A stretch of 15,743 nucleotides of DNA from CAZGTQ01 sp964528575 (GCA_964528575.1 CAZGTQ010000278.1:1-15743), one strand, 5' to 3'; positions 1-8,058 are shown, counted from the first letter of the stretch. The notes: a model not told the origin generated them from the letters alone. Made by a program: numbers and translations.

Positions 1-3000
1 CGCCGGACGCCGCGGGCAGCGCCCGCTGCAGATCGCTGACCACCTGGCTCGGCAGCACGCCCGGCAGCGTGTCGCAGCGGACGGTGATGCAGCGCTCGTG
101 ATCGCGCCTGCGGACCTTCGGGTTCACGAGCTCGCGCTCGAACGTTGCAAGCTGTCGGAGCGGCGTGCCCACGCCCGTGGCGGCATTCACGACGTTGAGG
201 CTGTACAGGTCGTCGAGCCGGCTCCGCTCCGAGGGCCGCAGGCGTAGCACGATGTCGATCAGCTTGTCGCGCTCGCGGAAATGACTGACCGAGAGCCCGG
301 AGAGGCCGGTGCCTACGGCGGCTGCGACGTCCTGGTGCGTCAGCCCGCTCATGGCGCACCGATCCGAGTCGATCTTCAGCGTCATCTGGAACACCGGGTC
401 GCCCCAATCGTCATGAACGTCGATGGTCCCGGGGATCGACCGCAACTCGGACTTGACCTGCGAGGCGAGCCCGCGCAGCGTCTCGACGTCGGCGCCGTAG
501 ATGCGTAGCTGCACCGGGATCCCGATCGGCGGTCCCGTCTCGAGCATCTGGGTGCGCACGCGCGCATCGGCGATCCGGCCAGGAAGCTCCTTCTTCAGCC
601 GCTCGACGACCGAGGCGGTCTCGGCCTTGTCGGCGGTGTGCACGAGGATCTGGGCGTAGTTGTCGGCGCGCTGCTCCGGCTCGATCGACAGCCAGAAACG
701 CGGCCCTCCGGCGCCGACGAACGTCGTGTAGCTGCGCACGCGCTTCCCCTCGATCGCATCGATCTGGCGAATCGCGTCCAGCGCCACGTCGCGGGTCTGG
801 CGGATGGGCGAGCCCTCCGGCAGGTCCAGGTTCACGACGAAGACGTCGTGCAGGTCCTTGGGGAAGAAGGAGCTTCCGATCGACCGAACGAGCAATGCTC
901 CTACGGCGAGGACGAGCACTGCGATGCCCACGGTCGTGAACCGATGCGCGATGCAACGCTCGACGAACGCCTTGTAGAGGCGAGGGAAGCCGGCTGCAGG
1001 CTCGCCGTCGGAGTTCTCGAATCCCTTCTGTCCCCGAAGCAAGTAGACGCCCAGCAGGGGGGCGAAGGTCCAAGCGACGAGCATCGCCGCGATCAGCGAG
1101 AACGACACGACGATCGGGAGCGAGTAGATGAAGTCGCCCGTCTTGCCCTTGACCAGCAGCAACGGCAGGAATGCGACTAGGTTGGTGAGCGTCGCGTAGA
1201 AGACCGCTCGCGCCAGCCGCTTGGGTCCGAGCCAAGCCGCGACGGCGCGCGGCTGCCCGTGCGCGAGCTCCCGGTTGATGGCGTCGGCCGCGACGATCGG
1301 GGCATCCACGAGCATGCCCAAGGCGATGATCAGCGCCGCGATCGAGACCTGCTGGAGGTCGATCCCGACGAGGTGCGCCATCCCCATGGTCATCGCGACC
1401 GTGATCGGGATGCAGATGGCGACGAGCAGCGCGCTCCGCCACTCCATGAAGAGCATCGACAGCAACACGACGATGACGATCGCCTCGATCAGGCACCGGA
1501 CGAACGAGCTGATCTTGTGACGGACTTCCCCCGGCTCGTCGCTCGTGCGCTCGATCCGCAAGTCCTGCGGGAGTTGCAGACGAACGTCCTCGACGGCGGC
1601 CGAGACTGCGCGGTCGAAGTCGGCGATGTGGGTGCCCTTGACCTGGCGCACCGACATCGTGATCGCGCGCCCCGTTCGCAGCTCGTAGCCGCCGGTCAGC
1701 TCGTGATCGCCGTCGCTCGCGTGCTCCGCGGATCCTCGCTCCTCGCCGGCCGCTTGGACCGGCGCGACCTTGACGGTGCGGAAGTTCATGACGTCGGCCG
1801 GGTCCTCGTAGCCGCGCGTGACCTCCACGAGGTCGCGCAGGTAGACCGGGTACCCATCCTTCGAGATGTCGAGCACCGTCTCGCCGATCTCGGCTGCGGA
1901 CGTGTACTCCCCCGTCGGTCGGACGACGACGTTCTGGTCCGGCAACTCGACCCGGCCGCCGGGGACGTTGATGTTCCGCTGCCGGATCCGGTCGACGAGC
2001 GAGAGCGGCGTGATTCCGAACTGGTCGAGTCGCTGTCCCGAGTAGGACAGCCACACTTGCTCGTCCTGCACGCCGACCAAGTCGATCTGGGCGATGTAGG
2101 GAGACTGCTTCAGCCGGTCCCGCATCCGGTTGGCGAAGTGCTCGAGCTCGCGATGCGTGTACTTGTCCTGAGCGCTCCGGCGGAGCTCGTTCTCCAGACC
2201 GTCGAGCTCGCGGATCCAGAACGGCCGCCAGACGTCGGGCTGGTACTCGCTTGCGCCGGCGGCCTCGCGTTCCCAGCGGTCGGTCTCCTTCTGGAGCTCG
2301 TCACGGTTCTTGCCGGGGGCGAGCGTGACGTCGAGCATCGCCGCGCTGGGCGCTTCGACGAGGGCAGCCTCGCCGACGATGCCGGACTCGATCAGGTGTT
2401 GGGCCAGCGTGCGTCCCGTGCGCAATACATGGTCGCGCGAGACCAGACTCGGATAGACGAGCACCCCGGCCCACCGTTCGCCCGGCGACGTGGCCGGCAC
2501 CTGTCGCCGGTGCGCCTGGAGCGCTTCGCGGATGTTCCTCGCTCGCAGCTCGATCTCCAGGTCGGAGACCGGAGGCGAGCTGATCGTGAGCATGACCGCG
2601 ACCGAATCGCCGAAGTCCTTGTTCAGGAACGACTGCGTCGCTTGGCCGGCCGCCTGCGGCAGGTCCGGAATCTCGCTCAGCTTGCCGCGGATGTCCTGCC
2701 ACACGAGCTCGGCGCTCTGCACCGTTTCGAACAGCTCGACGTAGACGATGGAGATCCCGGGGCGGCTGATCGACTTGACGTGCTCGACGGCGGGATTCTC
2801 AGCGACCTTGCGCTCGATCTTGCGCGTGACTTCTTGCTCGACCTTCTCGGCTTCGGCGCCGGGGTAGGGCGTGAGGATGACGCCCGTCACGACAGGGATG
2901 ATCGGATCCTGCCGCTGCGGCATTGCGATGTAGGCGTAGACGCCCCACACCAGCACGGAAATCATCGCGGTCCACGCGATGGGTCTCTTGCTCACGAAGA

Positions 3001-3016
3001 ATTGGGAGATGTTCAT
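1..3016 (-). CDS. RND efflux permease (AcrB/HAE-1-like), C-terminus beyond window
   Basis: Inner-membrane proton-driven pump subunit of a tripartite exporter. The frame starting with ATG at 3016 was spot-checked in many places and reads without a stop to the window edge, giving 1005 residues. Visible parts: TM1 about residues 11-32 (SKRPIAWTAMISVLVWGVY), the porter motif YPGAEAEKVEQEVTRKIE, TM2-TM4 about 506-590, TM5-TM6 about 600-660, TM7 about 690-710, then the second porter half. TM8-TM12 must lie off the left edge, so I expect about 1200 residues in all. The TM4 proton-relay segment reads LGMLVDAPIVAADAINREL: the first aspartate is D571 (AcrB D407) and the second (AcrB D408) is alanine. 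TM4 lies about 164 residues later than in AcrB, from extra sequence in the first porter half. The start codon overlaps the adaptor stop as ATGA (3013-3016). The family is certain; the substrate cannot be read. Confidence 0.95.
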   Translation of the reverse strand, partial: MNISQFFVSKRPIAWTAMISVLVWGVYAYIAMPQRQDPIIPVVTGVILTPYPGAEAEKVEQEVTRKIERKVAENPAVEHVKSISRPGISIVYVELFETVQSAELVWQDIRGKLSEIPDLPQAAGQATQSFLNKDFGDSVAVMLTISSPPVSDLEIELRARNIREALQAHRRQVPATSPGERWAGVLVYPSLVSRDHVLRTGRTLAQHLIESGIVGEAALVEAPSAAMLDVTLAPGKNRDELQKETDRWEREAAGASEYQPDVWRPFWIRELDGLENELRRSAQDKYTHRELEHFANRMRDRLKQSPYIAQIDLVGVQDEQVWLSYSGQRLDQFGITPLSLVDRIRQRNINVPGGRVELPDQNVVVRPTGEYTSAAEIGETVLDISKDGYPVYLRDLVEVTRGYEDPADVMNFRTVKVAPVQAAGEERGSAEHASDGDHELTGGYELRTGRAITMSVRQVKGTHIADFDRAVSAAVEDVRLQLPQDLRIERTSDEPGEVRHKISSFVRCLIEAIVIVVLLSMLFMEWRSALLVAICIPITVAMTMGMAHLVGIDLQQVSIAALIIALGMLVDAPIVAADAINRELAHGQPRAVAAWLGPKRLARAVFYATLTNLVAFLPLLLVKGKTGDFIYSLPIVVSFSLIAAMLVAWTFAPLLGVYLLRGQKGFENSDGEPAAGFPRLYKAFVERCIAHRFTTVGIAVLVLAVGALLVRSIGSSFFPKDLHDVFVVNLDLPEGSPIRQTRDVALDAIRQIDAIEGKRVRSYTTFVGAGGPRFWLSIEPEQRADNYAQILVHTADKAETASVVERLKKELPGRIADARVRTQMLETGPPIGIPVQLRIYGADVETLRGLASQVKSELRSIPGTIDVHDDWGDPVFQMTLKIDSDRCAMSGLTHQDVAAAVGTGLSGLSVSHFRERDKLIDIVLRLRPSERSRLDDLYSLNVVNAATGVGTPLRQLATFERELVNPKVRRRDHERCITVRCDTLPGVLPSQVVSDLQRALPAASG

Positions 3017-4299
3017 TTCGCTTCCGACAGCATTGAAGGTGAAGAGGTGCTTTCCCGCATCACGCGAACGAGCACGCCGTCGGTCAGCCGTTCGGCGGTC
3101 GTCACAACGACTTCAGAGCCCTGGCGCAACTCGCTGCCGGCGGACACGACCTCGACTTGGTTGTCGTAGACGCCGCCCAGCGAGACCTGTCGAGCCCTCA
3201 CGACTTCGCGGCCGTTCTCGGTGACCGCCTCGTAGACGATCAGCTCTTCAGAGGAGCGGCCGCGATGGATCGCAGTCATCGGCAGCAACATCACGCTCCG
3301 GTCGTTCTCCGCGGAGACGTGGACCGTCGCGATCATGCCGGGCCGCAGCAGGTGCTGGCCGTCCGGGAGCCGTGGGTTGGTCAGGCTGAGCTCGACGAGG
3401 AAGGTGCGCGTCAGCGCGTCCGCCTGCGGGGCGACCTTGGTCACGACCGCTTCCAACGAGCTGCCTTCGAAGGCGTCCGCGGTGATCCGGAGCGTCTGCC
3501 CCACGTGGATCCGACCCGCGGCCGACGCGCCGAAGGCGGGCTCGCCGATCATCGTGTCCGGCACGCCGAAGGTGACGTGAACCGTCGAGATGTCGATGAG
3601 TCGGAAGGCCACCTCGTGGGCTGTCTTGCGCTCGCCCGACTCGATGCGCTTCTCGGCGACCGTTGCGTTGTCGAACGGCACGACGAGGTGACGGTTGACG
3701 TAGTCGTCGTTCGCCTGATCGAGCTGCACCCTCGCTTGCGCCAACGCATGCTCCGCCGACGTCAGCTCGCCGGCCGCGGCCACGCGTCTCGCGGCCGCTT
3801 CGTCGCGCGCCACTTCGGAGACGGATCCCGACGTCGCGTCGAACCGCTCGAGAACGCGCGTCGCGATCTCGAGGTTGTCTTTCGCCGTGGCAACGCGCGC
3901 CTCCAGTTGCGCGACCCTGGCCTCGGCACTGGCCTTGGCACGCCGGAGGTCGCCTTCGTCGAGCTCGGCGATGACGGTCCCCTTCGCCAGCACGTCGCCG
4001 ACCTGCACGTCCCTGTCCAGCCCGGGCGGCCGGTAGAGCCCGTGGACGGTGCCAGGCAGCTTGAAGGCCAGGTCCGTGGTCTGGAGGGGTTCGATCGAGC
4101 CGCTGAAGCGGGTGGATACGACGACCTCCTCCGGTGTCAGGACCTTGGCCCTCACGGGGACCAGGGCGACTTGCTGCGGCGGCTCGTCGCAGCCGAGCGC
4201 GGCCGCTCCCACGAGCAGGCACACGAGCCAGTGGGACGGGTACGCCGGCGTCGCGCGCTGCAAAGGCGCACGCACCGGTTCGACTTCACTTGCTTTCAT
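3013..4299 (-). CDS. RND periplasmic adaptor (membrane fusion protein, HlyD/AcrA type)
   Basis: Periplasmic linker joining the RND permease to the outer-membrane channel, 428 residues. The N-terminus has a hydrophobic segment (about 23-36) ending in ALGC with Cys37, so it is probably a lipoprotein; Asp follows the cysteine, a residue that in enterobacteria favours retention in the inner membrane. The order is typical: first lipoyl half near 60-105 (SGSIEPLQTTDLAFKLPGTV), a long Ala/Glu-rich helical hairpin about 108-195, the second lipoyl half (LVVPFDNATVAEKRIESGE), a beta-barrel, and a membrane-proximal domain with RPGMIATVHV and LLPMTAIHR. Length is normal for the family. The ATG at 4299 has AAGGA seven bases upstream and overlaps the channel-gene stop by 14 bp; its own TGA overlaps the permease ATG. 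I see no His/Met-rich metal-binding stretch. Family call is firm. Confidence 0.95.
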   Translation of the reverse strand: MKASEVEPVRAPLQRATPAYPSHWLVCLLVGAAALGCDEPPQQVALVPVRAKVLTPEEVVVSTRFSGSIEPLQTTDLAFKLPGTVHGLYRPPGLDRDVQVGDVLAKGTVIAELDEGDLRRAKASAEARVAQLEARVATAKDNLEIATRVLERFDATSGSVSEVARDEAAARRVAAAGELTSAEHALAQARVQLDQANDDYVNRHLVVPFDNATVAEKRIESGERKTAHEVAFRLIDISTVHVTFGVPDTMIGEPAFGASAAGRIHVGQTLRITADAFEGSSLEAVVTKVAPQADALTRTFLVELSLTNPRLPDGQHLLRPGMIATVHVSAENDRSVMLLPMTAIHRGRSSEELIVYEAVTENGREVVRARQVSLGGVYDNQVEVVSAGSELRQGSEVVVTTAERLTDGVLVRVMRESTSSPSMLSEAK

Positions 4300-5821
4300 G
4301 GACGTTTCCTTCGTTTAGAGAGAGCGCGACCGGTTGCCCGTCGAGCGAGAGCTCGGCGACTTCCCAGCCGCCGCCCAATGCCTTGTAGAGAGCGACGACA
4401 TTCACCACGAGAGCGACCTCTCCATCGGAGAGCAGCAGGTCGGCGCGGTTCGACTGGCGCTGCGCGTCGAGCACAGTCAGTTGGTCGAGGATCCCGCGCT
4501 CGTAGTCGCGCCGCGCGATCTCGGCGCTCTGCCGTGCGGTGGCCGTCAGCCGCGTGAGGTCGCTGACTCGCACCCGTGCGCGGTCGACGGCCACGAGCGA
4601 GCTCTCGACTTCGCGGAACGCGCGCAGGACGGCGTCCTGGTAAACCGCTTTGGCGGCATCCACCTGCGCTTCGGCGAATCGGATCCCTGCTTTGCGGCGG
4701 CCGGCGTCGAACAAGGTCCAGTTGATGAGCGGACCGGCGAGGGAGTAGCTACTCGAAGGGTCGGTCGAGTTGCCGTTGAAGAGGTCGTCGGCGTCTCGGC
4801 TCTGCAGGCCCGCCGAACCGCCCAGGACGAACTGAGGAAACAACTGAGCCGTCGCGACGCCCACCTGGGCCGTCGCAGCCGCCAACTGTCGCTCGGCGCT
4901 CTGGATGTCCGGGCGGCGGCGCAGCAGGTCGGAGGGGATGCCGACCGCGATCTGCTCGGGGACCGCAGGGACAGGGGCCGGCCGTTCGAGCTCGGCGCTC
5001 AATGCGGTGGGCGCCATGCCCAGGAGCGTCGAAACCAAGTGGACGTACTGCCGGCTCGCCTGTTGGAGAGGCGGGAGCTCCGCCGCGGTGGCTTCCACTT
5101 CGGTCCTCGCGCGCAGGACTTCCAGGTCCGACGCGAGCCCGTTGCGACGCCTGTCCTCGGTGATCGCCAGCGTTTTCCGCTGCTGCTCCAGGATGTCCAG
5201 GTCGGTCTGGAGCTGTCGCTGGACTCCGCGGAGCTCGATGTATGCGCGTGCCGTCTCGGCGGCCACCATGAGGACGACGGCGCGCCGGTCGGCCGCGACG
5301 GCCTCCTCGTTCGCCCGTGCCAGCTCGATCCCGCGGCGGGTACCCCCGAACACGTCCACGACCCAGGAGGCGTCGAAGCCGACCTGGAACAGGTTGTCAT
5401 CCAGGTCCAGGCCCGGCAGTTGGATCGCCGCGTCGCTGCCGCGGAAGCGAAGCGCCGAGGCGCCCACGCTCACTTGCGGATAGAGCAGGGACTGAGCGAC
5501 TTGCCGTGCCGCCCGAGCCTCGCGCAGGCGCGCCTCGGCGACCGCGACGCCGTAATTCGCGGTGATCGCCTTCTCGACGAGGTCCGCGAGTCGTGGGTCG
5601 CCGAGCTGTCGCCACCACCTGATCTCGCTCGGAGCGGTGGAAGCGAAGCTCGCCGCCTGGGCCGAGTCGTCGGAGGTCTCGTCGTACGTCGCCGGGAGCG
5701 CGGTGTGCGGGGGCTCGTAGTTCGGGCCGACCATGCAACCGGCGGCGGCCATCGGCACGACGCTCAGCGCGACCCGGGACGCCCATCGAGCGGCCTCGAG
5801 GCTGATCCGCGCGGACTTCAT
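4286..5821 (-). CDS. Outer-membrane efflux factor, NodT/TolC-type lipoprotein
   Basis: Outer-membrane channel of the tripartite pump, 511 residues. The signal sequence ends in MAAAGC (Cys29), followed by the NodT-family signature CMVGPNYEPP. Two OEP repeats are visible. The second opens with GIPSDLLRRRPDI (294-306) and contains NWTLFDAGRRKAGI (367-380) and a coiled region; KALGGGW (480-486) closes the family core. The same frame stays open 72 codons further upstream, but that stretch is arginine-rich shadow sequence. The ATG at 5821 is preferred because the signal peptide begins there and it overlaps the STAS stop as ATGA (5818-5821). The last 14 bp overlap the adaptor gene, so the two are translationally coupled. 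Length and motif order are ordinary for the family. Confidence 0.96.
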   Translation of the reverse strand: MKSARISLEAARWASRVALSVVPMAAAGCMVGPNYEPPHTALPATYDETSDDSAQAASFASTAPSEIRWWRQLGDPRLADLVEKAITANYGVAVAEARLREARAARQVAQSLLYPQVSVGASALRFRGSDAAIQLPGLDLDDNLFQVGFDASWVVDVFGGTRRGIELARANEEAVAADRRAVVLMVAAETARAYIELRGVQRQLQTDLDILEQQRKTLAITEDRRRNGLASDLEVLRARTEVEATAAELPPLQQASRQYVHLVSTLLGMAPTALSAELERPAPVPAVPEQIAVGIPSDLLRRRPDIQSAERQLAAATAQVGVATAQLFPQFVLGGSAGLQSRDADDLFNGNSTDPSSSYSLAGPLINWTLFDAGRRKAGIRFAEAQVDAAKAVYQDAVLRAFREVESSLVAVDRARVRVSDLTRLTATARQSAEIARRDYERGILDQLTVLDAQRQSNRADLLLSDGEVALVVNVVALYKALGGGWEVAELSLDGQPVALSLNEGNVHESK

Positions 5822-6129
5822 GGCTTCCGCCCGTCCTCGATCCCGAGGATCGCGCTGCCGTTCTCCACGATCTCGGACACGATCGCCCGCGTCAGGCAGT
5901 CGTCCGCTATGAACTCCGCGCCCTCCCGCTGCATGGCCGTCAACTGCGCCTTGCCGGCGGCGTCGACGTGCGTCACGCCCGTCAGGTCCACTCGCAGTGC
6001 CGGCGTCCCCGCGCGCGCCACCATGCGGCGCCAGCACGTGTCCAACTCTCCTACCCAGGGTCCTTCCAACCTGCCTTCGAGGCGGAAGCTGAGGACCCGC
6101 GGCTCATCGTCGGCCGTGATGCGCAACAT
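5818..6129 (-). CDS. STAS-domain protein (anti-sigma-antagonist/MlaB-like), first gene of the efflux operon
   Basis: Stand-alone STAS domain of 103 residues, beginning MLRITADDEPRVLSFRLEG. The core strand and helix read LRVDLTGVTHVDAAGKAQL (45-63). STAS proteins of the SpoIIAA type carry a phosphorylatable Ser in a DSSG-like loop; here the loop is D56-A57-A58-G59, so regulation by Ser phosphorylation at the usual place is not possible. The domain may act as a protein-interaction module, as MlaB does in a lipid transporter. The start at 6129 is fixed by AAGGAG seven bases upstream. The stop overlaps the channel-gene ATG, which places it in the same operon as the pump. Its cytoplasmic role beside an RND pump is unknown. 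The STAS fold call is good; the function is inference. Confidence 0.85.
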   Translation of the reverse strand: MLRITADDEPRVLSFRLEGRLEGPWVGELDTCWRRMVARAGTPALRVDLTGVTHVDAAGKAQLTAMQREGAEFIADDCLTRAIVSEIVENGSAILGIEDGRKP

Positions 6130-6136
6130 CGCCCGA

Positions 6137-6142
6137 CTCCTT
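6137..6142 (-). promoter_or_regulatory. Ribosome binding site of the STAS gene
   Basis: AAGGAG on the minus strand, seven bases before the ATG at 6129. It decides the start of the first gene of the efflux operon. Confidence 0.75.
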
Positions 6143-6230
6143 CGTCGACGCTTGGGACGAGAGCGGAAGTGGGCCGCGCCTCAGGCCGCCTTGCGCTCGG
6201 AACCGCGCGATGCGATTCCGAACCCCCTAA

Positions 6231-6246
6231 GGCGATGACCGTGCCG
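6231..6246 (-). promoter_or_regulatory. Putative sigma-54 (-24/-12) promoter of the efflux operon
   Basis: The minus strand reads CGGCACGGTCATCGCC. Against the sigma-54 consensus TGGCACG-N4-TTGC it matches 6 of 7 bases at -24 and 3 of 4 at -12, and the invariant GG and GC are at the required 12-bp offset. Transcription would begin near 6220, about 90 bases before the STAS start. The neighbouring upstream gene encodes a sigma-54 activator, which makes the match meaningful. A second, weaker candidate lies at 6265-6279 (CGGTTACGCGATTGC): perfect TTGC and GG but a poor -24 box. Read by eye, not scored. Confidence 0.6.
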
Positions 6247-6341
6247 CCTTCGCGACGGCGCAACGCAATCGCGTAACCGTCCGGGACGAACGGACTTGCG
6301 AAGCGAAGCCCGAGATGCTCGGGAGCGAGTACGACTCCGGA

Positions 6342-6405
6342 CGCGCCACCGGGGTGGCGCGGCTGCCGCTGGGGTGGCGCGCGGAGCCCCGCTCGGGTGG
6401 CACGC
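6342..6405. promoter_or_regulatory. Putative enhancer (UAS) cluster for the sigma-54 activator
   Basis: A perfect inverted repeat, CGCGCCAC and GTGGCGCG around a 4-base centre, occupies 6342-6361. The same half-site recurs in direct orientation at about 6371-6382 and, with one change, at 6394-6405. The GGGTGGC cores start at 6352, 6372 and 6395, a spacing of 20 and 23 bp, near two helical turns. The palindrome centre is about 105 bp upstream of the -24 element, the usual distance for activator sites of this class. A transcription terminator for the gene ending at 6426 is the alternative, but there is no T-run after the stem on either strand. Confidence 0.45.
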
Positions 6406-6425
6406 GCCGCCGACTAGCTGGCTAG

Positions 6426-7985
6426 CTAGGTGGGGCGGGCGATCCGGAGCTTCAGCATCTTCTTCTGCAGCGTGGAGCGCTTCATCCCGAGGCGCGCGGC
6501 GGCGCCCCTGGGCCCGCCCACGATCCACCCGGTGGCGATCAGCGCGCTCATGATGTGCTCGCGCTCGGCGTCGACGAGCGTGATCGGCGTCGCACTCGGC
6601 GCAGCACCCGGCTTGGTCTGCGGGGGCATGGCTTGCAGGTCGACGAGGGGGACCTGGAGCGTTGGTCCGGACGAGAGGATGACTGCTCGCTCGATGATGT
6701 TCTGAAGCTCGCGCACGTTGCCGGGCCACGGGTAACGCACCAGCGCATCCATCGTGGCGGACGAGATGCTCTCGATCCGCCGGCCCATGCGGCGGGCGAA
6801 GCGCTGCGTGAAATGACGCACGAGGCGCGGAATGTCGTCCGGCCGTTCCCGCAGGGTCGGCATCGCGACCGGGAAGACGTTCAAGCGGTAGTACAAGTCG
6901 CTGCGGAAGCGGCCCTCCGCGACCATCTGTGCCAAGTCGCAGTTGGTGGCTGCGACCAAGCGCACGCTCACCCGGATCGTCCGCGTGCCGCCCAGCCGTT
7001 CGAACTCTTGTTCCTGGAGGACGCGGAGCAGCTTGGGCTGGAGCTCCAGCGGAATGTCTCCGATCTCGTCGAGGAACAGGGTCCCTTGATTCGCCAGCTC
7101 GAACCGTCCGACCTTCTGCGCGATCGCGCCGGTGAACGCTCCTCTCTCGTGGCCGAACAACTCGCTCTCGAGGAGTCCAGTCGGGATGGCGGCGCAGTTG
7201 AGCTTGACGAAGGTGCGTCCCTTGCGCGGGCTCAGGTCGTGCACGGCGCGCGCGATGAGCTCCTTCCCCGTGCCGGTCGCCCCGCAGACCAGGACGGTCG
7301 AGTCCGTCGGTGCCACGGTTCCGACCGCCTTCAGGACGGCTCGTAGCGCGGGGCTCTCCCCGACGATGTCGCCGAGCTCGTGCTCGGTGCGGACTTCCTC
7401 CTCCAGGTATGCCTTCTCCTCGGCGAGCTTGTCTTTGAGCGCCTCGATCTCCTGGAAGGCCAGCGCGTTCTCGACGGCGACGGCGACTTGGTTGGCGACC
7501 TGATGCAAGAAGTCCACGTCCGCCTCGTCGTACGCGGACGGCTGCCGGGACGTGAACACCAACGCGCCGAGCCGCCGCCGGGCCGTGGTCAGCGGCAGCC
7601 AGCAAGCGCTCTCGATGGCGTAGGGCCGCACCCGTTCCTGCAACCGAGGCCAACGGTCGAGCTGCGCGATGGTCGCTGTGATCAGCGGCTGCTGCGTCTG
7701 CCAGACCAATCCCGCCGGGTCGTCGTCCGGACTCAGGACGATCTCGAGTGGTGATTCGACGGGTTCGCCGGTGCAGAGGACGTGTAGACGCATCGTGTCG
7801 GTCGCGGCGTCATGCAGCACCAAAGAGAGCGCGTCGAAGCGCATCACCAGTCCGAGCCGCTCCGCCAGCTCGTCGAACAGCGTGGGCAGGTCGCGACGCG
7901 AAGCGATCGCGTCCGACACAGCGAACAACGCTCGGTACTGATCGCGAGTGGTCGTGACGTGTCCGTCCTGCTGATCGCGCGACAT
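6426..7985 (-). CDS. Sigma-54-dependent activator, FhlA-like (GAF - AAA+ - Fis HTH)
   Basis: Enhancer-binding protein that remodels sigma-54 RNA polymerase by ATP hydrolysis, 519 residues. N-terminal GAF sensor about 30-180, then a short coiled linker (LKDKLAEEKAYLEEEVR) typical of FhlA-type proteins. The AAA+ domain about 205-440 carries Walker A GATGTGKE (235-242), the sigma-54 contact loop GAFTGA (282-287), Walker B GTLFLDEIGD (301-310), FRSDLYYRLN (360-369) and PWPGNVRELQN. The C-terminal Fis-type helix-turn-helix is about 488-515 (GGPRGAAARLGMKRSTLQKK). There is no response-regulator receiver domain, so a small ligand or partner sensed by GAF is likely. Start at 7985 is chosen over the frame's first ATG at 8054 because the GAF-type N-terminus begins here, GAGG lies upstream and a TACAAT box (8010-8015) falls between the two ATGs. 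It ends 296 bp before the efflux operon on the same strand and is its probable regulator. Confidence 0.95.
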   Translation of the reverse strand: MSRDQQDGHVTTTRDQYRALFAVSDAIASRRDLPTLFDELAERLGLVMRFDALSLVLHDAATDTMRLHVLCTGEPVESPLEIVLSPDDDPAGLVWQTQQPLITATIAQLDRWPRLQERVRPYAIESACWLPLTTARRRLGALVFTSRQPSAYDEADVDFLHQVANQVAVAVENALAFQEIEALKDKLAEEKAYLEEEVRTEHELGDIVGESPALRAVLKAVGTVAPTDSTVLVCGATGTGKELIARAVHDLSPRKGRTFVKLNCAAIPTGLLESELFGHERGAFTGAIAQKVGRFELANQGTLFLDEIGDIPLELQPKLLRVLQEQEFERLGGTRTIRVSVRLVAATNCDLAQMVAEGRFRSDLYYRLNVFPVAMPTLRERPDDIPRLVRHFTQRFARRMGRRIESISSATMDALVRYPWPGNVRELQNIIERAVILSSGPTLQVPLVDLQAMPPQTKPGAAPSATPITLVDAEREHIMSALIATGWIVGGPRGAAARLGMKRSTLQKKMLKLRIARPT

Positions 7986-8009
7986 GACGAGTTGCCTCGG
8001 GCGCCGAGG

Positions 8010-8015
8010 ATTGTA
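8010..8015 (-). promoter_or_regulatory. Putative -10 box for the sigma-54 activator gene
   Basis: TACAAT on the minus strand, 24 bases before the ATG at 7985, is one base from the TATAAT consensus in a very GC-rich context. No good -35 box is seen 16-18 bases upstream, so the call is tentative. Confidence 0.4.
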
Positions 8016-8058
8016 TGCACGGCGGGGACGGGGGTAGACGTTCGGGGCAGCCACGCGT

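Noticed and set aside
411..2054. Minus-strand open frame of 547 codons inside the permease
   Set aside because: The frame beginning at 3016 gives an unmistakable RND permease across the same bases; this one is its +1 shadow.
1..3016. Heavy-metal (CusA-type) specificity for the pump
   Set aside because: One TM4 aspartate followed by Ala is shared with CusA, but the adaptor shows no metal-binding His/Met stretch and the permease N-terminus fits the HAE-1 type. Substrate left open.
5822..6037. N-terminal extension of the channel protein to an ATG at 6037
   Set aside because: The extension is arginine-rich, overlaps the STAS gene fully and would bury the lipoprotein signal sequence 72 residues inside.
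1259..6238. Long plus-strand open frames opposite the efflux operon (1259-3169, 3157-4557, 4334-6238)
   Set aside because: Asp/Arg/Val-rich translations without motifs, lying exactly antisense to well-supported genes.
6342..6361. Intrinsic terminator for the activator gene
   Set aside because: The stem is good but there is no T-run downstream on the minus strand, and the half-site recurs nearby, which suits a binding site better. Not fully excluded.
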